Of a stretch of 64,000 nucleotides of DNA, positions 44,009 to 54,837 are shown one piece after another. This DNA is from Capniomyces stellatus. Taxonomy: Eukaryota > Kickxellomycota > Harpellomycetes > Harpellales > Legeriomycetaceae. The notes below the pieces were generated by a model that ran no database searches, was not told where the DNA came from, and worked only from the letters and a program-made list of their open reading frames with translations. The stretch is from the NCBI GenBank assembly GCA_001661515.1, contig LUVW01000032.1:210099-274098 (forward strand), given 5' to 3'. Positions within the stretch are counted from its first letter, which is position 1. Each line of letters opens with the position of its first letter. The position numbers and the translations under genes are program-made.

Positions 44009-45595
44009 TTATTGAGAGTTTGGAGTTTCAGTTACTACAGGCAGGATAAAAGGGCTGTTTTCTGAATAGAGCTGAGAGGTTTGTTGGTCGTTGTACAAGC
44101 TGTGTTGGAGTTCATCGTTGGATAGTTGAGAATTGCGTTGTTGAAATTGGTTGATGAACTGTGATTGGTTGATTTCAGGTGTCAAAACGCCTAGGCTTTG
44201 TTGGCTATCAAACAACTGAGACTTATCGGACTTTTCATTGGATTGGGGTCTTTGGTCATTCCCTAGTGCTGATTGGGCAATGTGGAAATTGTTTAGCTTG
44301 CCCAGACTTTCGGGGAACGGGTTGGGAGTTTTAGCTATCGATTTTAGCATGATATTTGAAATATAAGAGTTGTCGATTCTTTCACCGTTGGCGTCAAAGT
44401 CCAGGGAGTCATTAACGCTCTGGTCCCAAAACTGCAGAGTGTGGTTGTTTTTGTTTGGGATGGGAGAGTTGGCCAGGCATTCCGCCAGCGCGTCTTTGTT
44501 GCTGCTGGTTGGGTTGGCTTCAAGGATTTTTTGGTACTTGATGTTTGGTTGGATTATATTGTTCATAATTTCTTGGTTCATGGAGTTTATGTACTGGGCT
44601 GAGTTCTGCAAATATGGATCGTTAAAGTTCTGCATCTGCAGTTGCTGTACGTTATGGCCTGCCAAATATCCCTGGATCTGTCCTGAATGGTCCTCAAACT
44701 CCCGCTGGCTCAAGTCTGCAACACTCCCCACTATTTGGTTGTACCCCATCATGTTTGTTCCCGCATGGTACAGCTTTGTTTGCATCTGGTCTCCGTAGTA
44801 CCTTGCGTTGTTGTACTGCATCTCCTGTTCTAATCGATACATCTTTTTGGACTTTCTTGGCTGGTATTTGTAGTCTGGGTACAGCTGCTTGTGTTTTTTC
44901 TTTTCATCCTCTGCATTCTCCTTGTACTTGTCTCTAACCTGTGCCGGCTCGTCCTTCCACATTTTTCCTATTATACACGATATCTCTTTATTCGACACTC
45001 CTGGGTTGTTCTTTATTACCCACGACTGTTTATCCTTTCTGTACAGTATAAACGCGTTCGGCGGCCTTGGCGTTCTCTTGATCTTTGCTCCTTGCATCTC
45101 CCTCTTCCCCTTTTCGTACTCATTGTAGCCTTGACTATCCACAAATGGGTTGTACTGAAACATCCCCAGCTCTGCTCCTTGAAAATGTGCCCGCATATCC
45201 TGTTCTCCCGCATCTCCAATCATATGCTTACCCATCCCAATCCCCCCGTAATCCACAAATCCTCCCCCCATCTTTATTATCTCGCTGTTTATATATTCAT
45301 CGTTAAATCCCTGCGTAGCTTGGTACCTATTAATCGACGTGCCTAGCATTCCTTGCCCACTCAGTATATCCTCCTTTATTTGCTGGTTTAGCATTGCTGG
45401 GTTTAGCCCATTTGTAGGTGATCCAGGCGAGTTTACTCCGTTCATTAGATTCATCACATTATCCTCGATACCTCCGTACACCTGTTGGTGTACCATTTGC
45501 CCCAGCCCATGGTTTCCATTCATCGGTGTGTTGTTGAATAATACCTCTTGATACCCAATATTTTGCTTGATATTTTTAACTCCGTTATGATACAT
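44009..45595 (-). CDS. MATA-type HMG-box transcription factor (528 aa)
   Basis: DNA-binding protein with one HMG box at about 174-248. The box reads RTPRPPNAFILYRKDKQ, then NPGVSNKEISCIIGKMWKDE, and closes with HKQLYPDYKYQPRK. This fits the MATA_HMG class that includes mating-type and Ste11/Rox1-like regulators, which bend DNA through the minor groove in the nucleus. The rest is Asn/Gln/Met/Gly-rich and disordered on both sides of the box. In mucoralean fungi, sex-locus HMG genes sit beside a triose-phosphate transporter and an RNA helicase gene; neither is seen here, so a mating role cannot be argued from context. Single exon, starting at the ATG at 45595. Confidence 0.9.
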   Translation of the reverse strand: MYHNGVKNIKQNIGYQEVLFNNTPMNGNHGLGQMVHQQVYGGIEDNVMNLMNGVNSPGSPTNGLNPAMLNQQIKEDILSGQGMLGTSINRYQATQGFNDEYINSEIIKMGGGFVDYGGIGMGKHMIGDAGEQDMRAHFQGAELGMFQYNPFVDSQGYNEYEKGKREMQGAKIKRTPRPPNAFILYRKDKQSWVIKNNPGVSNKEISCIIGKMWKDEPAQVRDKYKENAEDEKKKHKQLYPDYKYQPRKSKKMYRLEQEMQYNNARYYGDQMQTKLYHAGTNMMGYNQIVGSVADLSQREFEDHSGQIQGYLAGHNVQQLQMQNFNDPYLQNSAQYINSMNQEIMNNIIQPNIKYQKILEANPTSSNKDALAECLANSPIPNKNNHTLQFWDQSVNDSLDFDANGERIDNSYISNIMLKSIAKTPNPFPESLGKLNNFHIAQSALGNDQRPQSNEKSDKSQLFDSQQSLGVLTPEINQSQFINQFQQRNSQLSNDELQHSLYNDQQTSQLYSENSPFILPVVTETPNSQ

Positions 45596-46121
45596 ATCCT
45601 ATACTACTTGTGCTATGTTTATGCTACGGTTATGCTATAATTATGATTATGATTGCTTATGCTTATGCTTATGTTTTTTCTTTCTTTCTTTTCCTGGGTT
45701 TCTTTTCTAGGATATTGTTTCTTTACTCTTGTTCTTTTATATTTCCAGAAATATCTTCAAGTACAATGTCATTGATTTGTTGGTGTGTTTATCTTGATGC
45801 AGAATAATGGCATGGAAATTATAAAGAAGAGGAAAGTGGGAACTCTTCAACAACTATTAGCCTTTTCTCTCTCTTTTTTTATTCCTGCTGGAGTCCTTTG
45901 TTCTTTTACTCCCCTTTGTTTTTATAGTACTGCTTTTCCTGATTTATACTCCTTTTATCGAATACCCAAGTCTTGCTGCTGTATTGTTTGTTGTTGCTGT
46001 TTGATTCCAATGGCGGTTTGTGGTTTTTTATTGGATGCAGCTCAGCCCTCGATTCACTATTCTTTTTCCTATTCTTTTGATTATCTGCTACTTGGACTGG
46101 TTCAGTTTAGTTTATTTTGCC

Positions 46122-46149
<28 letters not shown>
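46122..46149. repeat. A28 homopolymer
   Basis: Uninterrupted run of 28 A. No target-site duplication or retrotransposon remnant is evident next to it. Confidence 0.9.
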
Positions 46150-46152
<3 letters not shown>

Positions 46153-46966
46153 CTATCCCGACCTAATAAATGATTCCGTGCGTGTGTGTGTATGTGCGTG
46201 CTTATGTTGGTTGTATTGGTTGTATTGGTTGTTGGATTCTTGACGTTGTCAAATATTTAAATGCAAAGTGAGAATATGTTGTATGTATGTATTTGTGCGT
46301 AAGCGTGTCTTTATTTCCTTTAGAAAAGGGTATGTTTATTAAATCGTTTTCGTAAAATTAAGCTCTCGAGTGTATGCGATTTATTATTGCATTTCGTTAC
46401 TGTCGTTCTAAACTTGTATATCAGATCGACTTGGTTTTCTTAACAGTGTGGCTATATTCGGACTAGAAATGCTGACATATACCAATACCTATTCAATTAT
46501 ATTACTACTTGGTTGAAATAAATCAATGCTATGGGTGTGAGTATGCAATGTGGCGTGAAATGTAGTATCGTATGTATATATATTATATTATGAATATGTT
46601 TATACACAAGTAATACTTTGCAAATGTATATATAGCAAGTAGAATATAAAGGTAGAAATAATCGATAAAATGTCGGATTAAAAGATGTCATATAAAAAAT
46701 TGAATTTAAAATTATGCCGTGAACGTATCAACTTATACCTGTCTGTATCACACTACGTTTAATTTAGGTTTGGAAATTGGGCTCATTATATTTTTTTTTT
46801 TATTTGCTATATATTTAATGTTCGTAAATTTAAAGCCTTAGATTACTTTGATACCCGTACATTTAATGTTTGGCTATACAAACCTAAAGCTTAACTAAAC
46901 CTCAACAATTAATCTCTGTGTCAATTACCCTTTTCTTTTACTCTTTCACGATTATACTTTTTCTAC

Positions 46967-47070
46967 TTTTCAACCTACTACTCTTTTCAACCTACTACTC
47001 TTTTCAACCTACTACTCTTTTCAACTTACTACTTTTTCCAACCTACTGCCCTTTCCAACCTACTACTTTT
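46967..47070. repeat. 18-bp minisatellite (CTTTTCAACCTACTACT-like)
   Basis: About six units of TTTTCAACCTACTACTCT, decaying to TTTCCAACCTACTGCCC. Non-coding. Confidence 0.8.
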
Positions 47071-47721
47071 GAAATACATAGGGATGTCCAAAAAGTGTAT
47101 TATGTCATATAGTACGCTTTACTTTTGACTGACGTACATCTAGAGTCCGGATTTTTTCTTTTTTCTATATAAAATCTTAAATTTTCATGGGTGATTATTG
47201 ATTGCATGCTTGGTTAATGAGCCTGTTTTTTTTGAATTTGCGGAAATCGCTTGATTTTTTATCTGTTCATCAATCCATTCTACTATTCTTCTTAGAGATA
47301 AAGTAGTGGCTGCATTATTAGCAACACTGGTCTTCAATTTGCCTAACTTAACCCCCTAACAATTGGGATTTTCTTTTCATACTACAGGATTATTACATTC
47401 TGCATTTCCATTGATTTACTACACTTTGGTTGTTAATAATAAACTCGTTAATCGGCTGTAGACGTGCTGCATCTAATTAGCCAAACAAAAATAAGAACAA
47501 TAGATAGCATGGGCCATACCACCAATAAGGCTATGGTGGCTGTGAGCTTCAGGAAACGATATTCTCACTTCCCTTCCAAGTATATGAAATTTTCAAGATT
47601 TGTGTTTATTCACTTATCCTGATTATTGGATTGTACATTACAAGCTAATCATACAGTCTAGACTACTTACTAAGGTACCCGTTATCAATTATAATTAGCT
47701 GCTACTTTTTTTCTTATTTAC

Positions 47722-47846
47722 CTTAGGTCAAGTGAAGACACTTTGGCATACTCTACCTGGAAAACCTTTGCTGATTTCCCTCCAACAATAGCCATGACAG
47801 ATCCTATCTTCTTTCTATGCAAATAATTCCCAATGTGTGCGGCCAT
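47722..47846 (-). other. Exon-like coding island, unrecognised
   Basis: On the minus strand an ATG at 47846 opens 41 codons of balanced composition (MAAHIGNYLHRKKIGSVMAI, then GGKSAKVFQVEYAKV), ending at a plausible donor CTAAG/GTAAAT. No partner exon could be joined with confidence. A second island on the plus strand at ~47510-47630 (NKAMVAVSFRKRYSHF) faintly resembles mitochondrial ribosomal protein uS17 but stops before the expected HDE motif. Confidence 0.3.
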
Positions 47847-48524
47847 GTTGACATAACACGATGTCCATACTTATATTTAAGATTGTACTTTTCTAGCGTC
47901 TATAAAAACAAATGGATTGAAACGCTGATAATAAGCATGGCACGATTGGTAACCATTTTACTGCTTTAAACTTTAATATGGTTTTTTCTCTACGCCCTTT
48001 ATTTTTTGCTTGGCAATTCGATTTTGGCTGGATAAACAAAACTGACTAAAAGACAACTATTACTACTTTTGCTGTTCATTCTCACTGTTTTTTTTTTGTT
48101 TCTTTAATTGAAATAGCTGTTTTTTTATTTATTTTTTATTGAAATTGAAATAGCAGATTTTATTGTTGTGATTTAATTTCTGCTGTTTTCGTTTTTTTAT
48201 TTATTGAAAATATTCCTGCTAATTATTTTTATTCTCGGTTGTTCAATTGTTTACTCTCTGCTATTTTCTATTGCGGCTATTTCTACTTTTTCACTCCTGT
48301 ATAATATACATTTTATTGAAAATTCTCAAATGGGAATTGTACGAGTTAGGAACAGTGATGATGTAACTAAAGTGCGTTAGTTTAAATTAAACTGAAATCG
48401 GCAAATTGGTTGAACGAAAAGTAATTGTCAATTTTATGCCCATCTATAATCGCTATCCGACAATTGGCTGCAAATAGCTTTTTGATAGTCATTGCAAGTT
48501 CAGAAAAGTATCGAAAATCAAATA

Positions 48525-48981
48525 ATGAAGCGAATCAGGCTGACCAGTGACAAAGAACTCGAGCTAAAAGGCCTTTCAGACCATAAAGGTAAAGAGCTAT
48601 CTTACTTCAATTGGCATACATGGTTTTAATCCATTGACTTGTAATTTAATGATATCTAAACTCGGCTTACACAAAAAAACCAGGACTGGTGCATAAATCG
48701 CTCGATTAATTTGAGTTAATTTGGTTAGGAGTGGCTAAGAACAAATGGCAATTTTAAGAACAATTCTCGAACCAAGTAACATAGAGTATCCAAGCCATCC
48801 CACTCTTAATACCAAAACTAGTTCGAAAATGCCAAATAAACTTACCGAGATGTTCCTTTTTAACAAACTGATACTGTTGCTCAAAAAGTGCGACCCAATA
48901 TCGGCATTGATATCTGCATATCGCCCACACACTCGGACAAACACGTATTCATACAAACAGCAGGACGTACCAAGATCATAA
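48525..48981 (+). CDS. Possible small two-exon gene (101 aa), unrecognised
   Basis: An ATG at 48525 opens a 21-codon exon (MKRIRLTSDKELELKGLSDH...) with donor GTAAAG after 48588. An acceptor GGCTAAG before 48740 continues in frame to TAA at 48981 (MAILRTILEPSNIEYPSHPT..., MFLFNKLILLLKKCDPISAL). Composition is more gene-like than the surrounding DNA, but no family is recognised and alternative splices exist. Confidence 0.3.
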
Positions 48982-49061
48982 GCATACAGAATTAGCAGTT
49001 TAAATATATATGTATATTACCAACTTGACAAAGTTTTACATAACTATAGCTGTGTTAAATA

Positions 49062-49062
49062 T

Positions 49063-49105
<43 letters not shown>
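49062..49105. repeat. TAC/ACT triplet microsatellite
   Basis: About 14 perfect triplets in non-coding DNA. Confidence 0.9.
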
Positions 49106-49106
<1 letters not shown>

Positions 49107-49308
49107 ATACCATTACTACCACCACCACTAACAGCTTTTACAGCTGATGATAAATGTATAAAGTCAGTGCCCAATTGGTAGCAGCTGTATAGACAATTGG
49201 CATTTATGTCTGTTGGAACCACACTTTGGACAGCGGCAAGGGTAGCTAAGCGAATAAAACGTGTTGTTCCTTTTAGCGCAAGTCAGACTACAAAGTCAAA
49301 GGTTTAGT

Positions 49309-49521
49309 ATGATTAGTCAGCAAACAGTTCCAGACTTTTTAAAAAATAAAACTAAAAGCCAAAAGCAAAGCACTCAACTTGCATTTGATCCTGCAATAGA
49401 TAAAAAAAATAAATCATGGCTGTTGCTAAACACAGCTAAATACGGATTACGCATTACCGGTGGTATATATACCATTGTTGTTGAAAATACAGACATATTC
49501 ATCCTCATTAACATGTTCTGA
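49309..49521 (+). CDS. Possible small ORF (70 aa), unrecognised
   Basis: ATG at 49309 to TGA at 49519-49521. Lys/Ser/Gln-rich first half, then YGLRITGGIYTIVVENTDIF. It may be an exon of the candidate at 48525 or chance. No ribosomal, transporter or other motif is recognisable. Confidence 0.2.
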   Translation: MISQQTVPDFLKNKTKSQKQSTQLAFDPAIDKKNKSWLLLNTAKYGLRITGGIYTIVVENTDIFILINMF

Positions 49522-51156
49522 CTGATGTTTTAAATCAGCTGTTCTTAGTCACAAAACACATGATTCTATTGTTTTAAACGGCTTTGTGATATTACGTACG
49601 CCATACCTTTATTCTCAAAGTAAAGCACAAAGCAAACACGTCCGACTACATCCCCATACGTTTGTAGCTTTTTCCTGTCCGCCAATTTGAGCTAATTGAC
49701 CGTGTATTTGTCATATTGTTTAATTTTGTTTCCAGCTTTTTCTTATTCAACTGCTTTAATTATCAAATAAACTACTATCAGCGTATATTAGATATACCAG
49801 TACCTATTGCCTATTGCTAGAATCCCAGAAAATCGCGACTGGCTTTAGCCAAAGTAATAAGTAACAAAAGCGAATTTTTATTGCAATTTACTTGACAATA
49901 TAAATCAGGTGGTATGCCATTCTAGATACGAGTCAATCCACATAAACACAATCAAAATTGATTCTTTTTTTTTTTATTAACGCGAGGATCGACAGTTGAT
50001 GAGTAAGTGAGTGAGTATGCTTATAACTTTACACCATGAATACAACATAAAACTTGAACGTAAAAGTAAACGTAGATTTCAATATAAAAGAAAAGAAAAA
50101 GAAAACGTAATTTCGATAGTAAAAAAAAGAAAAAGAAAAAGTAAACGAAAACAACGAACGATTGACTTGGAGAGATTTGGATTATTATTTCTCCTTTTAA
50201 CAAAACAAATTCAACTGGTTGCCACCGTAAATCGTTTATAAGAGTAGAATTATGCAAAGTAAATAGAGAGGTCTAGTGTAGTGGGTCGACAAATTATAGT
50301 ACTCACTCGACTTTGCAGGCAGATGGATATTAATTAAACAGTTAAAGTTTGGACTAAATTATCATCGCTTCAATGTTGTTTGCAGTGTCGCCAAGTTACA
50401 AGAGCAGCGTTACACCAAGATACGCGATTTCGCTGAAAACACATTCGGAACGACAGATCGGTAACTCTATAGTCTTGCTGAGAGTAAAAGTGTTAGCGGA
50501 TTTCATAAATACACATTAAACTGCACTAACAGGATGTATAGTATCAATTGCAAGTATGCAGTTTAATACTAACAGTTTTGTTGCAAGGTCTGTTGGTATT
50601 GAAAATCAAAGAAGAAAGATGCAAACAACACTGTTGAAAAAAATATATGATACGACCCAAGATGCTGTACTATGGAAATAAACGTTCATGAAGCGCTTTT
50701 ATTACTCCAAAACCCAACATGGCATATTTATAAAATAACATCATCATTGATGACTCAGATTTACGATTATTTACAAAACAAGTATGTTTTTTGTAGGTGG
50801 CTTTACCCTAAATAGCTATGCTCTAGCTGGTCAGGGGTGAAAAGTTCTACAAATGAAAAGATGGTGATGGCTAAAGTACATTTGAATTCTGCTTAACCTC
50901 AAGCTAATTCCGCTATATCTATCATTAATCTAATTATCACCAATACGTAAAAGATCCTACACTCAATTGGTGCTAGAGCCACTGTGCTATTTGATTTCAG
51001 CTATAACCGTGCCTTATATAGCGTTGTTAGTCGTACTTTAGGTCTTGGGTTGCAGCAGATTCAGAGTAAACGTGCAAAAAAGTAAAGAAAAAAAACAGGT
51101 AAAGCATATCAAAAAAGAAAAAAACGAAAATGATTTCAATAAAAAGAAAAAATACT

Positions 51157-51296
51157 AATTTATGTGGACATTAATTTATGTGAAGGTATTAATTTATGTG
51201 GATACTAATTTATGTGAAGATACTAATTTATGTGAAGATACTAATTTATGTGAGGATATTCATTTTTGTGAAGGTATTAGTTTATGTGAAGATGTT
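51157..51296. repeat. 16-18-bp minisatellite (AATTTATGTGAAGATACT)
   Basis: About eight units; most are 18 bases and two are 16, starting AATTTATGTG and ending in variable GGATACT/AGGTATT. Non-coding, about 0.9 kb upstream of the P450 gene. Confidence 0.85.
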
Positions 51297-52215
51297 AATA
51301 TGGATGAATGAATTTCAACGACAATAATGGTAAAAAAGAAAAGAAAACAAATAAATAGAAAAGCAAATTTATTAACAGAATAATCTACAAGTTTAAACGC
51401 ACAAAATTCGAAAATTAACGTAACAAAACAGGCCAAGATTGCGCAATAATTTACCTAAGGTTCTCAACCAACAACAGCAATGTTTAATTGACGACATGTT
51501 CTTTTATCCAACCACCTGTGCCCGGTGAGTTCACGCCGGCAAAATTAAATAAAAAAGAATTGCTAAATCTGGAAGGCAATATAAATTGGTAAATTATATA
51601 GCAAGGAGTAAATAATGTTTCCAGAATTGGCAAGGCACAACTTAGTGACTCAAAAACAACCAATGAATACTTTGAGCATTATAAAAGCCCATTAGCTTTA
51701 CAACTGTTGATGATTAAAAGTATTAACTGAAAAAAAATGCAACAAATGAAACAAGATCACAAAAGATAGTTTGAGTCAAGGCGAAGACTTTGAGCTGAAA
51801 ATTATAATTATTTTTAAAGTTTACTTTTAAAAGCCAATATTTGACCAAGAGTCATTAAAAAAGTCGAAAAAAAAAACCAACATTTAAAATAAACGCGTTA
51901 AGGAGATTCCTCAAGAGTGTTTTGACTCACCGTTAAGCTATCTAAAAGCCAAGTTAGCAGTGCTAAAAATATAAATCACAACACAACATACTTGAAAATA
52001 TCAATACATTGTTTAAAAACAAGCGTTTTAAAGGTGAATAACAAAAAGTAAACTGCAAGTTCACCAAGGGTAAGGTGGCAAAGTTTGTATATAAAGCGAA
52101 CGGGGGGAGGGTACAAAGCAAAAGAAAGGCAAATTCCGTGCTGGGCGCTTAACACTTGAACATCGATAGTACTAGTACCGAAAGAATCAAGATACACTTT
52201 AAAATATTTTAGGGA

Positions 52216-53853
52216 ATGAGTGCAATCTCACTATTGCTCAATGCTTCCAAGATCGCGATCAGAAAGTTAAAGCTGAAAAGAAGGACCCATTCAGCGGTGG
52301 AAATAGCAGTCAAATACCGCTCTTTTGTGGCATGTCTTGCGATAGCCTTCCTCATCAACTACAACATTTTAGGCTTGTTCGTCGATTGCAGTGCATACAG
52401 AGCAGAACATCTCATACTGCTATCGCTCCTAAAGGTGCTGGTGCTGGGCACCCTGTTTGTTAAAGTTCTTGTAGCCGGAGTGAGAGATATAATCAAATCC
52501 GCAGCTATACCTTACGGCATCAAAAAGGTTGGTCTAATTAGCGTGAATGACAGCGAGATGGTGAAAAATACAAGAACAAATACTGGGGTACAAAAGCTAA
52601 ACAATACAGCGTTCAAGCCATTGACACAGAGTAATGAGGTTGTTGTTGGTGGTGCGTATGTATCAGAGTACATATCATACCCTAGCACGCTATTTAATAT
52701 ATCTATAGCTTACCAAGAAAGTTATTCATTTTTTAGCAATTTTCTGGCCGAAATCAACTGGAAATACTCGCATTACACCCGAGTAATGGCGTTCTACACA
52801 TCCACAGTTGATCTAGCCGAGTCAATAGACTCGTGCCAGCTTTTAATCGAAAGGCAAATCGACGCATCTTTAGACACATTCGGGAAGCTGGACAAGGTTG
52901 GTGGAGTGGAGCTGTACGAAGTGTTTGACTTCTTCAAGGATGTTATGATTCTGGCAGTATCGATAAGATACTTTGGTATTGATTCAATCAGAGATCGTGA
53001 TTTGAAAGACGTAATAAAAAAGTCGGTGAATAAATCTTTGAATAAAAACTACTATGAGAATTTTTTCAGGGTACTTAGCCAATACGAGTTTTTAGGAGCA
53101 AACTATCTCACTTATTTCCTAGATATTGAGATCAAACGGAGAAAGTATTTGCCTGAAAACACCAAGCCACGGGAAATTATCCAGTTTTTGGTTGAGAGTT
53201 CAAGCATTTTGGACTTGAGCAAAATAGACCTGTTATCACATTCGTTACAAGTAACAATGGATACTGGCGTACTTATCCTTTCAACTAGACTGCACAATGT
53301 CCTAATTGACATTGCTAAACGCCCACATGTTTACAATGACCTGTTTTACGAGCAGACCGGCCTGATGGAAAAACACGGTTCCCGAATAGACTACAGTCTC
53401 CTTGACGAGATGGTGGTGCTGGATGCTGTAATGAAGGAAACGTGTAGACTTGTTGGATCAGTCAGGTTTATACCTAGATACACAAAAACAGACGTGGTTT
53501 TGTCCAGTGGCGTCACTTTGCCAAAAAACAGCTATGTATCGCTCAATGCATTTACACACAACAGAGACAAGTCAATGTTTGGCGATACCTCAAACGAATT
53601 TGACTACAAAAGACACATCAGGTCAGACACCAAACTGATAGACGTCTCGCTTGGTAACCTTGTTTGGGGCGCTGGCCCAAGAGCATGCCTAGCTAGGGAG
53701 TACTCTGTCGCAATAATGAAACTAACCATAGCCATAATCATACGGAGGTACCATGTCACCATCCAGCCCGTTTCAAAGGATTTTAACCACATTTCCATCC
53801 TGAGTGACCTAAGCAAGCATAGCGGTGTGTATTTGAAACCCCGGCCGAAGTAG
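52216..53853 (+). CDS. Divergent cytochrome P450 (545 aa)
   Basis: Heme monooxygenase fold, likely ER-anchored by hydrophobic segments at about 35-53 and 63-88. The K-helix ExxR is present as KETCR (Glu408, Arg411), with a PERF-like region after it, and the heme-binding loop reads VWGAGPRACLARE with Cys491 as proximal ligand; the usual Phe of FxxGxRxC is Trp or Val here. The I-helix motif expected as (A/G)Gx(D/E)T(T/S) is poorly conserved: the best candidate region is TMDTGVLILST (~356-366), lacking the acid-Thr pair in register. Substrate and CYP family cannot be named. Single exon; the ATG at 52216 gives a basic N-terminus before the membrane segments. Confidence 0.85.
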   Translation: MSAISLLLNASKIAIRKLKLKRRTHSAVEIAVKYRSFVACLAIAFLINYNILGLFVDCSAYRAEHLILLSLLKVLVLGTLFVKVLVAGVRDIIKSAAIPYGIKKVGLISVNDSEMVKNTRTNTGVQKLNNTAFKPLTQSNEVVVGGAYVSEYISYPSTLFNISIAYQESYSFFSNFLAEINWKYSHYTRVMAFYTSTVDLAESIDSCQLLIERQIDASLDTFGKLDKVGGVELYEVFDFFKDVMILAVSIRYFGIDSIRDRDLKDVIKKSVNKSLNKNYYENFFRVLSQYEFLGANYLTYFLDIEIKRRKYLPENTKPREIIQFLVESSSILDLSKIDLLSHSLQVTMDTGVLILSTRLHNVLIDIAKRPHVYNDLFYEQTGLMEKHGSRIDYSLLDEMVVLDAVMKETCRLVGSVRFIPRYTKTDVVLSSGVTLPKNSYVSLNAFTHNRDKSMFGDTSNEFDYKRHIRSDTKLIDVSLGNLVWGAGPRACLAREYSVAIMKLTIAIIIRRYHVTIQPVSKDFNHISILSDLSKHSGVYLKPRPK

Positions 53854-54837
53854 CAGTTACCACATAAACGTTTTTCTAGATTTGTTATTTTTAATTAGAC
53901 GCATAGTTGACATGATATTTTCAACAATAAATGAAATTTGTAAATTAATCAACGACTAACTAGCAGAGATATTAATATAACGCTCGCCTTTTCATCCTCG
54001 AGCAAAATGACTTAGTCTTGACGAATTTGCACAATGAAACACCAAGATCAATTATATACGAGCCAACACAACACAACACAGACGTAGAAATATATGTTGT
54101 TTATATTATAAAGTAGTGTAGTTGGTGGCTACAAGGCCACCAAACATGCTATATATGATACTGTGATTGGGTTTGCTTTCTTTTGGAACATTCTATTCAA
54201 ATAGTAATATAAACAATGGGTAAAGAAAACTAGACATTTTTCATGATATCAAGTCCGAGTGAAAAAAATTGTTTCTTTTGCTTTAGTTTGTGGTAATATT
54301 GATTGACACTGTGTCAATATTGTGCTAGTATATGGAGTATGCCAAAGAGTAGCAGCAGGTTTTAATAAATACAAATATGTGAGCAGTAAAGCAGTGGGAT
54401 GGAATATACTCAAAAATGAATAAAATGTTCATTTCAATTAGTGACGTCTGGAATATACAAAGCGGCCAAAAGCCAATAAAAAAAAAAGTTAAAGTGCAAC
54501 GATTTGGGGACTGATGATAACCAAACAAATCAAATATGTGTATTCTAAATTTAATATAAATTGAAAACGTTAATAGTACAACAAAGTAAAAATAAAATAA
54601 GTAAATAAAAAGAGAACAGATAAATTCAAAAAGTGAAATAAATAAAACGGGTTTGGTAAAGTAACAATCAGTTTAATGAAGAAATTAAGGTTTTATCATA
54701 TTATACATTCTATTATTGTAATCGAAAAAAAAGAAATCCAAGACGCTTTGCAATATATATTTATTGAAATCAAATTTCAATATATTGACTAGAAAATAAA
54801 AGCTTTGTCTAGCAAGTGTATATGGCTATATAAATTG
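53854..54837. other. Intergenic region between P450 and Iml2-type gene
   Basis: About 1 kb, AT-rich, with a CAACACAACACAACAC microrepeat (~54064-54080) and A-rich stretches (~54580-54660). No gene seen. Confidence 0.5.

Larger units (their letters stand above)
45596..52215. other. 6.6-kb AT-rich region with repeats and a few exon-like islands
   Basis: The longest stretch without a secure gene. It holds a 28-base A run (46122-46149), an 18-bp minisatellite (46967-47070), a TAC triplet array (49062-49105), a 16-18-bp minisatellite (51157-51296), and small exon-like islands near 47.5-47.9, 48.5-49.0, 49.3-49.5 and 50.4 kb. The 152-codon frame at 45785-46243 runs through the A tract as poly-Lys and is rejected. 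No tRNA or rRNA seen. Confidence 0.5.

Noticed and set aside
45785..46243. 152-codon plus-strand frame upstream of the HMG gene
   Set aside because: Runs through the A28 homopolymer as poly-Lys; hydrophobic noise without a motif.
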